From contig JAYXKI010000013.1 in assembly GCA_037892935.1 (NCBI GenBank), positions 1,116,001 through 1,180,000 on the forward strand: 64,000 nt of DNA, read 5' to 3'. Positions 22,472 to 34,091 of the stretch are shown here, one piece after another (position 1 is the first letter of the stretch; each line of letters opens with the position of its first letter). Position numbers and translations under genes: made by a program. The DNA is from Phlebopus portentosus. Taxonomy: Eukaryota > Basidiomycota > Agaricomycetes > Boletales > Boletinellaceae. The notes under the pieces are model-generated. The model was not told where the DNA came from. It saw nothing but the letters and a program-made list of their open reading frames with translations, and made no database searches.

Positions 22472-25344
22472 TTATGTATCAGCAGGGATAGCAGTTGCAA
22501 AAGTCTGTGCGCCGCAAGCGTTCTCTAAGGATGCAACGGCGTCATACTGTGGTGGAGGTTCGCCGGCCTCGCTCTCCTCACCAGCAACGAGGCGAGCGAA
22601 TTGTGTGTTTCGTCTGTACAGCGACGCCAGATCGGCCGGCACTTCGGAGGAAAGGCGAGAAAGCGATTGACCGCCAGAGGAAACGCTGCCCGGAGGTGTC
22701 TGTACTTCCATGGCAGAAGGTGCTTCGTTATAATCGAAAGCATGGAAGAAGGCATGGAAAGGCGAATAGTGGGAAGTGGAGGAGCTTGCGATAGGACTGG
22801 TTGTCACTGGCGGAAGTATCGCCGGTTCAGTCGCCTCAGCCTCGTCTTTCCTCTGTGCGCAGGGACAAGTTTGTGTTCCAGGGTAGGAACCCAGCTCAAG
22901 GCGCGAATACCGGGGTAAAGAAGTCCATTCTGGACTGCATCGGCACTGGACATTTGATGAATCTAAGTTGTGAGCCTCAGGGACAAGGAAAACGCACCGA
23001 AAGAATATGCAGGGGAGTCTGCACGACGATATCGAAGTGTTTTCGACGACCGGTCTTTGCGTCAATAAACTGGTCATCACCTCTCTCGACACGGAACACG
23101 ATCTTTAGGACATGTGCAATCCCAATGTTACTGCGCTTATGCTTGTTCGTGAAGTGCATTAGCGAGCATGACTTGGGCAACTGCAGCAGAGCCTGGATCG
23201 ACCAGGGACCAGGACCCATCAAAGAGGAAGCAGCCTCGGACTCGTCTTCCGCATCGACGAGTCCGCGTAATGGTGAAGACGTGAAGTCAGAAGCCAAAGG
23301 AAGAATAGGAGGGCCATCTTTTTCGTGATAACGACAGGATAGCAGCTCAAACTTCTTCACGGGTTCCGCTCGAGCGACTTGTTTAAATTGAGTATAATAT
23401 GTAATTTTTTCTGTAAGTCATTGATAAGTGAGAGACGCTCATGCATAGAATAATGAGGCAAAAACGCACCTTCGATTAGAGCTGAAATTCGGAATATTTT
23501 TATCTTCGCAATAGGCATGAACGTGATATGTATAGGAATGGAGGAGCCAATTGGAAAAGATCTGCCGGAAATAATGATCAAGTAGTGCATCTGTGAATCC
23601 CATTCGCGTTGAACAACGATATTATCAGTCTCATCCACGTCGTCTTCCCCGGGAGACGCAATCAAAGTAACTTCGCGAGTTGCACTTAGTCGATGCGTGA
23701 AAGCTCCTGGCCGGTGCACTACCGCCTTCAGACGGTATTTCACGGTGCCAAAGTCGCATTCTAATGAAGGAGGGGAGTCTCCTGGTATCGCAAAAGAAAT
23801 GGGGTATGTATAAGTTCCTAATCCCTTCGTCAGTTCGATGATACGTGATGGATCAGAATATCAAACCTTTCCGGAATTCCTTCCAGCTATCCCCTTCGCC
23901 AGCTTCCGTGCTCAAACCAAGAGCATCAGTGATTCGTCCTAGTGTTGACTTCTCCTTCTCCTTGTGCTTCCCGCAAGCTTCTTCTCGAGATCTTCGCCTG
24001 CCGCGTTCATCCTCAGAATCAATGATGTGCTCTGCTACGCCATTAGGAGTTCGGTTTGTCCGACTACCCTCAGGACTGTGATCTCTAGATGCAGTAGGTG
24101 TTGTTGCTCGCTCCTTTCCTTCTCGGGGTCGAGAATTTGAGCGTACTCGCTCCTTTACGGCATCGAGAAGAGCATTACTAACCATCGCAAGACTGAACCG
24201 CGCATGACGGCGACCCCGCTCTCGATGCGGCGAAGGAGACAATATACGAGCTTCTCCATCAAGATCGCGACTCTGTGAAGGTAGTATACTTGAGCTATTG
24301 TTTGCGCTGGTGGTAGTGCTGTTCCCAGCAGAGTGGCGAGAAGAAGTATGGGAAGGAGGTCGATGAGAAACGACGAGTGGTGACGTAGGGGCGGTTGAAA
24401 CGGAAGGAGTGCGTGAAGCCGTTGGAGTATCGCTCGGACGTAGCGCAGGTAAGCGCGGCCTACCGCGACTTACACTTCTTGCATCCGGTGGCTGATCTTG
24501 ATCTTCATAGGATACGCGTCGCGAGAGAGTGTCTTCTGCAACTGAAGAGGATGATGACTGTGGCTCGGAGCTTTCGCGAGACGGATGAGGCACCTCTGCA
24601 TAGGATGAGCATTTCCGCAGACATATGATATTCCATTAGGACGTACCATTTTCTTCTCTTGTCCTTGAGACGTTGCTTCCGTTCGAAACCCATGGCGAGG
24701 TCCGCCGTGCCATGTGCGGCGCAGCCATTGTGATCGACGGGCTACTTTCATGCGTACGCAGAGAACCAGGCCGCGTGTTCGGTGGGGAGTAGGGCGGTGT
24801 GGGTAAATCGTTCGAGAAAGCACGCCTCATGAACTGATAGTCCATGCTGACCCGCCTCCTTTGAGGGGGAAAGGTCGGAGACCCAGAAAAGTGGGATTGA
24901 TAGCTGGTTTCTTCGTTACTGACCGCCTCTTCTTCAATTTCCTCGCGGTCAAAAGTGAGTCCCGGTCCAACCGATGCAGTTCGTCGTCCCATATCCGTCT
25001 GGACTTTCCCTGCCCGAAAAAAAACTGATGTTGCTGAGAAGATATCGTGCTCTTCCGTCACCTCTAACTTCCGTGCCCCCGCACCTGTGCTATTTAAGAT
25101 ATTTGATAACTCTGAGAACATAAGACGAACCTTCAGGCCAAGTGACAACACTCTTCCCTTCCAACGTAATTTCAATGCTACTAATTTTCGTCGGTTTGTC
25201 CAGCGATAGAGTGAGGAGACCCCTAAGCATTGCCGGCGGCGCATCTCTTGTCGTACGTCTTCCAGTTACCGTCGTCTCTGCGGAACCTCGAAGAAAGACG
25301 ACGGACTCGGTGAGACGGATGCTAAGACTGCTCTTGGGTGCCAT
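22472..25344 (-). CDS. alpha-arrestin (ART/Rod family) with PPxY motif
   Basis: Six exons (25344-25131, 25084-24647, 24595-23867, 23817-23470, 23410-22998, 22945-22472) give 872 codons (871 aa). The ATG at 25344 (MAPKSSLSIRLTE) is chosen because the longer frame only begins at a TTG. The arrestin-N fold comes first (LSIRLTESVVFLRG, SLDKPTKISSIEITLEGKS). A disordered Ser/Arg/Pro-rich insert of roughly 380 residues follows. The arrestin-C strands come next (GTYTYPISFAIPGDSPPSL, TVKYRLKAVVHRPGAF). A Cys-rich CRCSPEWTSLPRYS element precedes the tail, which has a GEPPPQYDA motif (PPxY). In yeast, alpha-arrestins use PPxY to bring the Nedd4-type ligase Rsp5 to plasma-membrane transporters and trigger endocytosis. 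The permeases in this window are the kind of cargo such proteins act on, but no specific link is shown. Confidence 0.88.
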
Positions 25345-26999
25345 CGAGCCAGTGTTCGTCGTCGTCGTGGACAATCACGAAAGAAAAGCGGGGAGTCACC
25401 GGCACTCGTTCCGAGACTGCATGTGGAACAACAAAGGAGAAAAAAATGATGAATTATTTGCCATGCAAAACGTAATATTTCATCAGGACTCACCTCGAAA
25501 CAGCCCTTTTGAAATACTGATGAGACTGAATTTTTGGTGTTCGTACGATCAGACAGGAAGAGATTAGGGAACGATAGCGAAGGATGATTCGATAAGTCCG
25601 AACCGGAAGGCCACATTGGGTAAATTCGTATCACGTGCGTCGGTATCCCCCTTTTTTTCTCCTCCGAATTGATCCAGACACGGTAAATTTAACTCAAATT
25701 TATCCCGAACCAGTACCGCTGATGCCCGTGAATTAGGAACTTTTGCACTTATCATCGTCAAATATATAGTTTTCGTTTCATTGGCATCGTGCAGTGCACA
25801 TCGAATTAATGGTTAGTCAATTTCACATTCTAAATTTTACTTTCGCTGATTATCTGTCCGTTGTAATCATTCATTGCTCAATTTGCTCAGTAGCATATTC
25901 AGTGCATGACCGCGATGTAGTATTAATCGAATCGGAGTACACATATGGTCTGCTCGAATTGTAGGATGGTATCAACGCGCCGCGATAGATCAAGTTTTGC
26001 GGTAGCTTATGCGGCATCTGATCTTCCCATCTCTCCAACAAATTGCCGCGAGGGAAATGCAGATAGATCTATGCGATATATTTGAACTTCTACAGCTGGC
26101 CGACAGAGAAAAGAGAGTCTATGTACAAAGCTCATGAGAAGTATACTACTTTTTAACCGATCAGCTACATGTTGACGTATACACTTTGGGCTTGACGAGT
26201 CTAACAAATACTCTCCATAATCCTGATGTCATTTTGTACCATAAGGCCATTCCCCCACCTGGGCGCTCTAGGAGGTCACAACTCTCTGTAGTTCTTGTGG
26301 CTACTGTGCATTTGAATGTAAGCGGCTAACTGACACACGTAATAAATTCATGTTAAAAAACGAGTCCAACAAAACTGGTTATAATAACTAATAGTCAAAA
26401 TAGGGAGAAGAAGATGAACAAATCTCATCGTTCAGTGACCTTCGATTCTCGAAGCAATCTAGCTAGATAAAACCAGACCTTTATACCAATCTTCTCCCAT
26501 TGGAGAGTTCGCAAAATCTAGCCTTACCAAAACGTGCTCAGTACAACCGTGTTCTCGGGGCCGCCGATTATGAATAACATTTTTGCTCCGTTATTAGCGC
26601 ACTTAAGAAATGAACAAAGCTCGAGATGACGAAGCATTTTGAAATCTTGCATTGAATCATTAGTAATCTTTGACGAAAAAGGCAGTTCGTTCCAATCGGA
26701 CTGACTAAATCAGGCAGCTTACAACTCCGCCATCTTCTACGTCACAAGCCGTCAAGAGACGCGTCGCTCGGATCGCAGTTTGTTTGCAAAGACTATTCAA
26801 TGCTGGGCCGAAGTGTCTCATCTCTGACTCTGAGGATGATCAAGAAAAGGGGCTTTTGGAGGCGGTCGGCATCGTATAAATACAGCCTCGGTCTGAGCTG
26901 CGGCTAGCATCTCAGAGAAACAACCATCCAAACGACTCAGCTTGAACATCTTAGACCCTTGCTTCATATTCCGAACGAACCAGCACCAGTAGAAAGAAA
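25345..26999. promoter_or_regulatory. divergent promoter region, arrestin / aldo-keto reductase
   Basis: About 1.65 kb separating two divergently transcribed genes. A TATAAATA box lies at 26875-26882, about 118 bases before the reductase ATG. Toward 25400-25640 several minus-strand frames are open but lack motifs and are probably arrestin 5' leader. The centre (25800-26700) is AT-rich and empty. Confidence 0.5.
26875..26882 (+). promoter_or_regulatory. TATA box of the aldo-keto reductase gene
   Basis: TATAAATA, about 118 bases upstream of the ATG at 27000, a usual distance for a fungal TATA promoter with a short leader. Confidence 0.5.
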
Positions 27000-28341
27000 A
27001 TGTGGAAACTCTGGGGCCCGCCTGCTCCCGCTTCGACTGCACTGGGTCGTTATCGCGTTTTGTCCCCGCACGCAAGTGTACGCGTGTCGCCTCTCCAGCT
27101 GGGTGCCATGAGCATTGGCGATCAGTGGGATAAGCTTGGTATGGGCGCGATGGACAAGGAGTCGTCATTCAAACTTCTTGATGCGTTCTTTGACGCGGGC
27201 GGAAACTTTATTGACACATCAAGTAATTAGTATGTTCAGTCCCCTTTCCCTATATGTTGGTACTAACTGACTTGCAATTTGTAGCCAAGATGAGACGTCT
27301 GAGATGTTCATCGGAGAATGGGCAGAGAAGCGTGGTATTCGCGACCAGCTCGTCATTGCAACGAAGGTTTGTCACTTTTGTCTTTTTGGTCTCCATGCAT
27401 CTTGCTTATTCGTCCTCGATAGTACTCAACGAACTGGAAGCGCGCAGCTCAAGACATGAAAATCAAAGTCAATTACGTAGGAAACAGCGCAAAGAGTCTG
27501 AAAGTCAGCATTGAAGCGAGCTTGAAGAAGCTCCGTACGTCGTATATCGACATTCTCTACTTGCACTGGTGGGACTGGAATACTTCTATTGAAGAAGTGA
27601 TGGACAACCTTCACCATCTCGTCGCGCAAGGCAAAGTCCTCTATCTTGGTGTATCCGATACCCCTGCCTGGGTCGTCTCTGCCGCGAATCAATACGCGAA
27701 GGACCACGGGAAGACACCGTTCGTCATTTATCAAGGCGCGTGGAACGTCATGGATCGCAGCTTCGAGCGCGAGATCATCCCAATGGCACGTACTCTTGGA
27801 CTTGCACTCGCGCCGTGGAACGTTCTCGTGGGCGGTCGTCTTCGTACGGACGCAGAAGAACAGAAACGATTAGCCTCTGGTGAAACGGGACGCACGACTT
27901 TCCGTCCTGATTGGCTGCGCACTGAGGACGAGAAGAAGATGAGCGCAGCGCTGGAGAAGGTCGCAAAGGAAGTCGGCACGGAACATATCACTGCTGTTGC
28001 GATTGCATACGTGATGCAGAAGACGCCTTATGTGTTCCCTATCATTGGAGGACGCAAGGTTGAGCATCTCATGGCAAACATTGAGGCTCTAAAAATTTCG
28101 CTTTCTGATGAGCAGATCAGGTACATCGAGAGCATCCTGCCGTTCGACGAGGGATTCCCTATGTACTTCATCGTAAGTCGAACTCTTCTCTTCCTTATCT
28201 CGCTGCTCGTACTAATTGGTGTTCGTGATGCTTTTGCAGGGCGACGGGATGCCGGAGAGGTCAACGCTGATGTACGACCATGCTGCGCAATGGGACCGTT
28301 GGCCGCTTAAGCAGGCTATCCGACCTGCTCCCGATGCATAA
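27000..28341 (+). CDS. aryl-alcohol dehydrogenase type aldo-keto reductase
   Basis: Four exons (27000-27229, 27285-27366, 27423-28172, 28240-28341) give 388 codons (387 aa). It should be an NADPH-dependent cytosolic reductase interconverting aryl aldehydes and alcohols, the AKR9-like AAD family that in white-rot fungi helps recycle lignin-derived aldehydes. The catalytic tetrad is visible: Asp72 (FIDTSSNYQDE), Tyr77, Lys104 (VIATK) and His152 (LYLHWWDW). The (beta/alpha)8 cofactor end reads AYVMQKTPYVFPIIGGRKVEH, and the N-terminal beta-hairpin precedes VSPLQLGAMSIGD. The length matches the family. Exon 2 is only 82 nt and carries the Tyr/Lys segment. A TATA box precedes it. Confidence 0.92.
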
Positions 28342-29389
28342 ATTCACCGATAATTCGATATGGTATTTTCCTTTTAATAACTTACTTTTATGGTTTACCT
28401 CAATTCTGTATAGTAGAATAATAGTAATGATTGGAACAATTCGATAAAAAAAATAGGGAGTAAAGGCCAATCGCATCAATAAATAAATACTCGAGGTAAG
28501 CCATCTAGAGAAATTATGCAGCAAAATTAGTGGATAAAAGACGAGTATCATCGTCCGGAGGAGGATGAAGCATTTCTATTTCTAGTAAACGAAGAAAACC
28601 CTTTATACCTGTGCCCAGTTGGGTTTATCGATATGTATATATCGAATTACTTCTCAAGAAAACACAAGATTAACCTCAGCCCGTCCATGTAAATTTGCCT
28701 CGTCGTTGGCTGCCAGTCCAGTTCCTTCGACGCCATGTGATACCTCGAGCGGAACCGACGTTCAAGACGTTCGTCCTAATCAAATATTTACGACCATCAA
28801 GACCATTTTCCATGCCATCGGGAAACCCACTGGTCATACTGCCGTCACGAACGCCATCCTCATTGATCAGGTGTGAGTTGGGATAGACAGGAACAAATGA
28901 GGCCTCGCGTGTTCCGGAAGGCTCTTGGGCAGTGTTTGCCTCCTAATTGAATGATGAGGTTCCACAGAGTACGAGCAAAGACCTGAAACATATACCTATA
29001 CAGTCAGGACGCTTTGCACCAAAGTCCTGGCGTCGAAGTCGTAGCCGGATGTGGCAGTCCATGCACAAACTTTTAAGATCGACCTTCCGTGGAACCCTAC
29101 AAGTGAGACAGTCCGTCCTGTGTCCAAGGCTAACTTGCTTAGGTTTTCGATTTTCCGAAGTCTCAATCACAAGGTTGGAGTCCGGAAGGGAGATACCGTC
29201 CGGAGTCGTGTTCCCTGGTGACCCTGCCTGGATCAAGGAGTCATCCGAGTAGTCATCCAAGTTATGGGCGCGTCCCGGAATTTGCAGAAGATGTTAGCTC
29301 CTTCCATTCGAACCTCTCAGTCTCTACAGGGAGAAAATACGCGACGAAAGGCATGTACAGAATTGCGATGTAGAATGTTCCCGGGCCTG
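28342..29389. other. spacer and possible tail of the kinase remnant
   Basis: About 1 kb. I could not follow kinase homology past about 29390 (the RPDM motif of the C-lobe). A minus-strand frame at 28943-29260 is Ser/Asp-rich and unassigned; it may be the decayed C-terminal extension of the kinase. Confidence 0.35.
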
Positions 29390-30540
29390 CTGTTCTTCCC
29401 TTAACGGCAGACATGTCTGGGCGCCCATTCGGATCGCGTTTTCAGCAATCGATACAAATGTCCTTGAATATCAGTTTCTTCTTGAATTCATGATCGAGGA
29501 CATCTATTGTTGGGAACTGAGGTAGTTCATGACACATTATTGCAGATACGGCTTGTGAAAACCGCGAGATCTGATCTGCAAACGGTCGTTGCCGGAAAGC
29601 CACTTCCTGCAGCGAAAGTCAATATGACTTCTTCGGAAGACGTTGCAAACTCAGTGACGCACATATACTGTCATACCGAAGGCCCAGACGTCTGTCTCTT
29701 GTGTATAACCAGAAGCAAATGTCACAAGTTCACAAGTGAGATAGCGATATGTCCCTTTGAACCCCGAACTGGGGTTTGCAAGACTCCGACTTGCAGCTAT
29801 CATCCGCGGACATCCGAACTCACAAATGAGGGAATCGCCACAGGTGGAGACAAGGACGTTGTCCTACATTCGTCGTTCTAAAATTGGTCTTACTTAAACA
29901 ATCAATACGAGGCATACTTATCGACTTGATGTCAGAATGCACCACATCATTTTGGTGAAGATACGCAAGACCGTTGGCGATGCCGGTCACCTTGGATTCT
30001 GGTTGGAAAGAAAGGCTCAGGATGAAAAGTCAATGCACACCAGACGGAGCACATCAGGAATTGGACGCGTGTACACATATGTCCAGGTAGAACCATTTCC
30101 CATCCATTCTGATACAAGTAATGGATATCCCGTGGTATCAATAGAGCGTATCCCTTCAAGGGCAAAATATTTTCGTGATTCAGTTTTGATCACATGTAAA
30201 CCTCTTTCTCGAAAAGTTGGTAATCCTTATCTGTGAGGAGCAACAAAATGCACCAAAGATTGTCACTCACCCTCTTCATGTCTTTCTTCAGGTAAAAGGC
30301 AGGCACTTGATGGCGGCTTCGACATCTCCGCTGGGAGTGCTGCATCGACCTTTTTGAGATATCTCCGTAGGCGCACCCACAGATTGGCTTCAATCTTTGT
30401 CTTTGAGAGTCGACCGCCGAGATTAGGATGGGAAAGTTGTGCAAGAATTGATGGGGAAATAAACCCGAGAGAGCTCGAACAGAATTCTGGTGTACAGTAT
30501 CATAGTCGTTGCCCAGGTCGAAAGTTCTCATCTTTCAGCT
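29390..30540 (-). pseudogene. decayed TKL-type protein kinase
   Basis: Pieces of a protein kinase appear in order on the minus strand, in shifting frames: a Gly-loop-like PICGCAYGDIS (about 30375), AAIKCLPF with the beta-3 Lys (about 30315), EKEVYM-stop-SKLNHENILPLKGYAL (about 30200), IANGLAYLHQNDVVHSDIKS as catalytic loop (about 29960), NVLVSTCGDSLICEFG where Glu replaces the Asp of DFG, YRYLTCEL in place of the APE motif, TDVWAFGMTVY, and a stop followed by KRDPNGRPDM (about 29420). Both stops are TGA where kinases have TGG (YMWSKL and CWKRDP). The donor after SDIKS reads ATAAGT instead of GTAAGT. At least two single-base shifts occur near 30310-30340. The motifs are compatible with the agaricomycete TKL kinase expansion. 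The copy cannot encode an active kinase. Confidence 0.75.
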
Positions 30541-32049
30541 GAGGAGCAGTATGTTCGAGCTAACTTGGTGCAGTCAAGAGATGCGTGTCCCTTCGCGATC
30601 AGTCTGAGTGTGCTGCACAGCAAAACCTTGTGACAGATTTTCCACGTACCATACAGCCTTGTGGGTATTCAATTCAACGGTCACTGGACAACATTCTCAA
30701 TCGTCGAAGTGTAACTTAGTCCGTGCAGTACATGACTCTACAATGAAATCTACCTGTAGAAATATAGGTATGGTAGAAATTATGTATAAGGAAGTGGACG
30801 CTTGAAATGGACGGAAAATGCTCACCTCCGGAGGTTCGTGTGGTATACGTACACGACTGAGAGGCAGTGGTCACCACGGGATAAGAGATGTTGCCAGAAA
30901 AGGAAATATATTTGACGTCTTTCGGCCAATTCCGAGAACGCACAAGTCGAGACTCTTTCCCTTCAAACCTTTCCCTTCAAACCATACAACGTACTGCCGT
31001 TCTCACGTATGCATAGATGCCTTCGTGTAGAGCTTATGGCTTGAGCCCTTTCATTTGCAGCAGAAAGTACAGCAGTCTTTCGAGCACTGATGAGCGCATG
31101 AGGTATGTTTTCGGCTGTGTCTTCCGTTCACCCGCGTGATGAGAAGTATTCCTTTACGCGTGCTTTGTATTGACTCGGAAAAACTTGAAGGAGGATCCCT
31201 CATAGTACCTCCTGACACGACTTGTTCTTCACTTGCTCATGCATTCGCGCCATGTTTTCCAAGCACGCTCACGTTTGCACTCGAAGGTGAGCTATTTCTG
31301 GTGGCAGCGTTGTTTATATCGTGATGCAGAGTCTGACAGAGCGTGAACAAGTTCCGAGCGCCGATCAAGGGACTCGAGTGATGTGCAAATGCTGGCATAT
31401 CGTTTGCTTGCTTCTTTATTGAGACACGCGGGCCCGGGATGTTATTGCACCTTAGGAAGTCGTTTCTCGTAAGCGCCGGATGCGCTGAAACAAATCGCTT
31501 AATCATGAGAACGCCGCCTCGTTCGCTCGCGCCCGTTCACTCAATTGCGAGGCACCTGAAGATCTAGGCGTTACACCGCTAACTATCATACGAACAGCCA
31601 TTCAGATGCATATTAGGGATTATCTTTGGTGCGAGGATCTGGCTCCCTGCCTTTTTATTCAATTGGGCCTGACGTGAGTAGGCAGATCATGTATACCGAG
31701 ATGACAGCGTCAATTTGAACAGCGGCAGCAAAGCCTTCCCGAGATGTGATTCTTGTGCCAAAGCCTGGACTTCTAGCGTATGGAGTTTCTTTTCCGAAAA
31801 AGGCTTTGTTTTGTCGAGATTGAAACAGGGACGATCTCAGTGATTTGAATTTTGTCAAGGTCATTGACATTGTTGACTTGCTCTTTTATCTGTCGTCCTG
31901 AACTCTGGATGCTGGCTGCAAAGGACTAGCACAACCTACTCTGACAGTCACAATCACGCCGGTGAGGTGAGCGTAGGACGCTGACAAGGCGCGCGTATAA
32001 GTGTCTGTGACAAAACTGTCGAGCCGCCTTTTCAATAAATCCATCCACG
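30541..32049. other. gene-free region upstream of the SLATT gene
   Basis: About 1.5 kb. It holds a 14-base tandem duplication (tttcccttcaaacc twice, 30956-30983) and no supported gene. The end nearest 32050 should contain the promoter and leader of the SLATT gene. Confidence 0.4.
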
Positions 32050-33779
32050 ATGTCTTCGTCAGAGCTGCCCAACACCATGGCTCCTAACGTTCCAGCATCC
32101 ATGAACTCAAATCGCGATAACCAGCCATTATTCTCTATCTCACCTCAGCATACAGCGCACGACTCATCTAGTCCAGCGTCAATGTCCACTGTCAGAATGT
32201 CCCAGGCAGACTCGAACGAGGGTAATGGTTCAGCAGCTACCGCTGGGGGTAGAGAAGGAGACAGGAATTCAGGCTTAGGCATGGGCATGCCTTTGCCACC
32301 TGTACAGTCACCCTTGCTCCAGCAAGCACAGCCGACGGCCACGCACTCACAGCCCACCACGTCGCTTATGGTAGCGCAATCCATGTCAGAATCACCTTCA
32401 TCTATTGGAAGTCTCATCCCTCGCGGCGTGCCTTCGCCGGGTCTTCAACGTCCACCGTCACCTCCACTTCCACCGCCTCCACCCATCCAACGTCCTTCCC
32501 AAGCAGCAGTCTCGCACTCAAACACTGGAGTCAGTGCCCCCGGCCGATCATTATCTTTCCTTGATGCTGCCCCACCGAGCCGACATGGAAGTACCGGCGC
32601 TCGAACGAATAATAACGAATACGGATCAGGATATAACAATAACAGTAATAATCTCAACAGATCGGGAAATGGCAATGGGACCACGAATGCATGCCGAAAC
32701 TGCGACCGTCGAACAATGTCATCCTTCACGTCTTCAATGGAGAAAGCTGGTACATTCCTCGACCAAGACCCGGCCCGTGTTTTCCATGTAGATCTCGAAT
32801 ATGGACATGGTGTCGATCAGCGGGATCCACGTTATCGTGACAGCGGACTTTCAATGCCCGTTCCAGTGTCGATGAGAGAGACGCTCGATAGCTCACGACG
32901 GATGGATGGTGGAGGTGATGGGAACGGCAGACCTGATATCAGAATATCAGCCACAAGTGATTCGATTGGTGTACCGGTGAGCGCAATTTTTAGTCGAAAC
33001 ACTATACTTCCTTGAATTTCGCATCACTAAATCGCATTATATTCAAGCTTATTCCGCGAACGGTGCAAGAGCGTCTCCAACCTACGATCAATCACGCCAT
33101 GGAGGAAGAAGTCAAGTATGCTCGAAAAGGTATATATATGCTCCTTTTGATACTCTTGTGGACCTGATTCTGATATGATGATCGTTTTCCTTCTCATATT
33201 TAGCACGGATCTCCGGATACGCGTTGAACATCGCTATAGGTCTGCAGGTCTTTCTCAGTGCGCTTATCACTGCACTTTCGGCTGTCACGACAGGGAGACG
33301 AGTACGTACCGCTTTATTCTATTGCATTTGCGGAATTAAATCGAATGACGCTGATTGTCTCTGTTCGCGTCTGTAGACTCAGATAATGACATCGGTTCTT
33401 GGCGGTGCGGGAACTATAGTCGCTTCCTACCTCGCACGCGCGCGAGGATCAAATGAACCCGAGCTTAGTATAGCCCGTACGAAGGATCTGCAACGTTTCA
33501 TACGTACATGTGATGCATTCGTGCAAGACCACGGGCTGGAGACAGGTTTCGAGGACAGCGAGGGCAAACAAGGTGGCACTAGGGACCTTCAACGAGCGAA
33601 AGAACTTGATGATAGAATTGGGGAACTGCGAGTCGAGTTGGAACATTTGCTTGGGAATGGAGATGGGTAAGTTGTCTCTCGGATTCCAATGAACTTGCCA
33701 ATCGTGAACTGCTTGACGCTGACTCTGAGCTGATTGAACGACGTTGCATAGTGAACGCAAGCTGGCGCCTCTTGTCTAA
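32050..33779 (+). CDS. fungal SLATT (SMODS/SLOG-associating 2TM effector) domain protein
   Basis: Five exons (32050-32976, 33048-33129, 33204-33301, 33377-33666, 33752-33779) give 475 codons (474 aa). The first about 310 residues are disordered and rich in Ser/Pro/Asn/Gly, with a poly-Pro run (SPPLPPPPPIQRPS), an Asn-rich stretch and a short CRNCDRR motif. Then comes a compact module. LIPRTVQERLQPTINHAMEE is an amphipathic helix. ALNIAIGLQVFLSALITAL is the first membrane helix. SVLGGAGTIVASYLARARG is the second. A helical tail with RTKDLQRFIRTCDAFVQDHG and LDDRIGELRVELEHLL closes the protein. This is the fungal branch of the SLATT superfamily. Bacterial SLATTs are proposed pore-forming effectors of nucleotide-triggered conflict systems; the fungal role is unknown. 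There is no SLOG or nucleotidyltransferase gene next to it. Confidence 0.85.
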
Positions 33780-34091
33780 TGATCTGTCAACCTTGCATTT
33801 CAAATCAGTGATTTCTCTTCATGGTTGGAGTAAACGCATCTACCGTTGTATGTAATCTATCTTCACCATCCATCGGCCTTCTTCAGAGTGCCAGGTCATG
33901 ATATTTGTCACATTTTGACATTCACCATATCTTACGCTGAATTTCGATACTTCGTGCTTTCTGTAATAGCGTAAAGTTTTCTGTTGTAGCTCAACGTACG
34001 CATAGATTCACGCCGTAAATCGGGCCTTGTACATACATAGTAACGAACAACTAAATGAGAAACAAATTTACGCCACTGAATGTGCTTTGTA
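33780..34091. other. convergent 3' spacer
   Basis: About 310 bases between the SLATT stop and the end of the first MFS copy, which converge here. AT-rich, no motif seen. Confidence 0.4.

Noticed and set aside
25266..25761. Frames upstream of the arrestin ATG as an extra N-terminal exon
   Set aside because: The extension to 25374 starts at a TTG, and earlier frames lack arrestin-like sequence; the ATG at 25344 gives a typical start to the fold.
28943..29260. Cys-rich segment (CLTCRVPRKVDLKSLCMDC) as a zinc finger
   Set aside because: It lies in the wake of a decayed kinase, the frame has no start or splice partners, and the Cys spacing fits no known finger.
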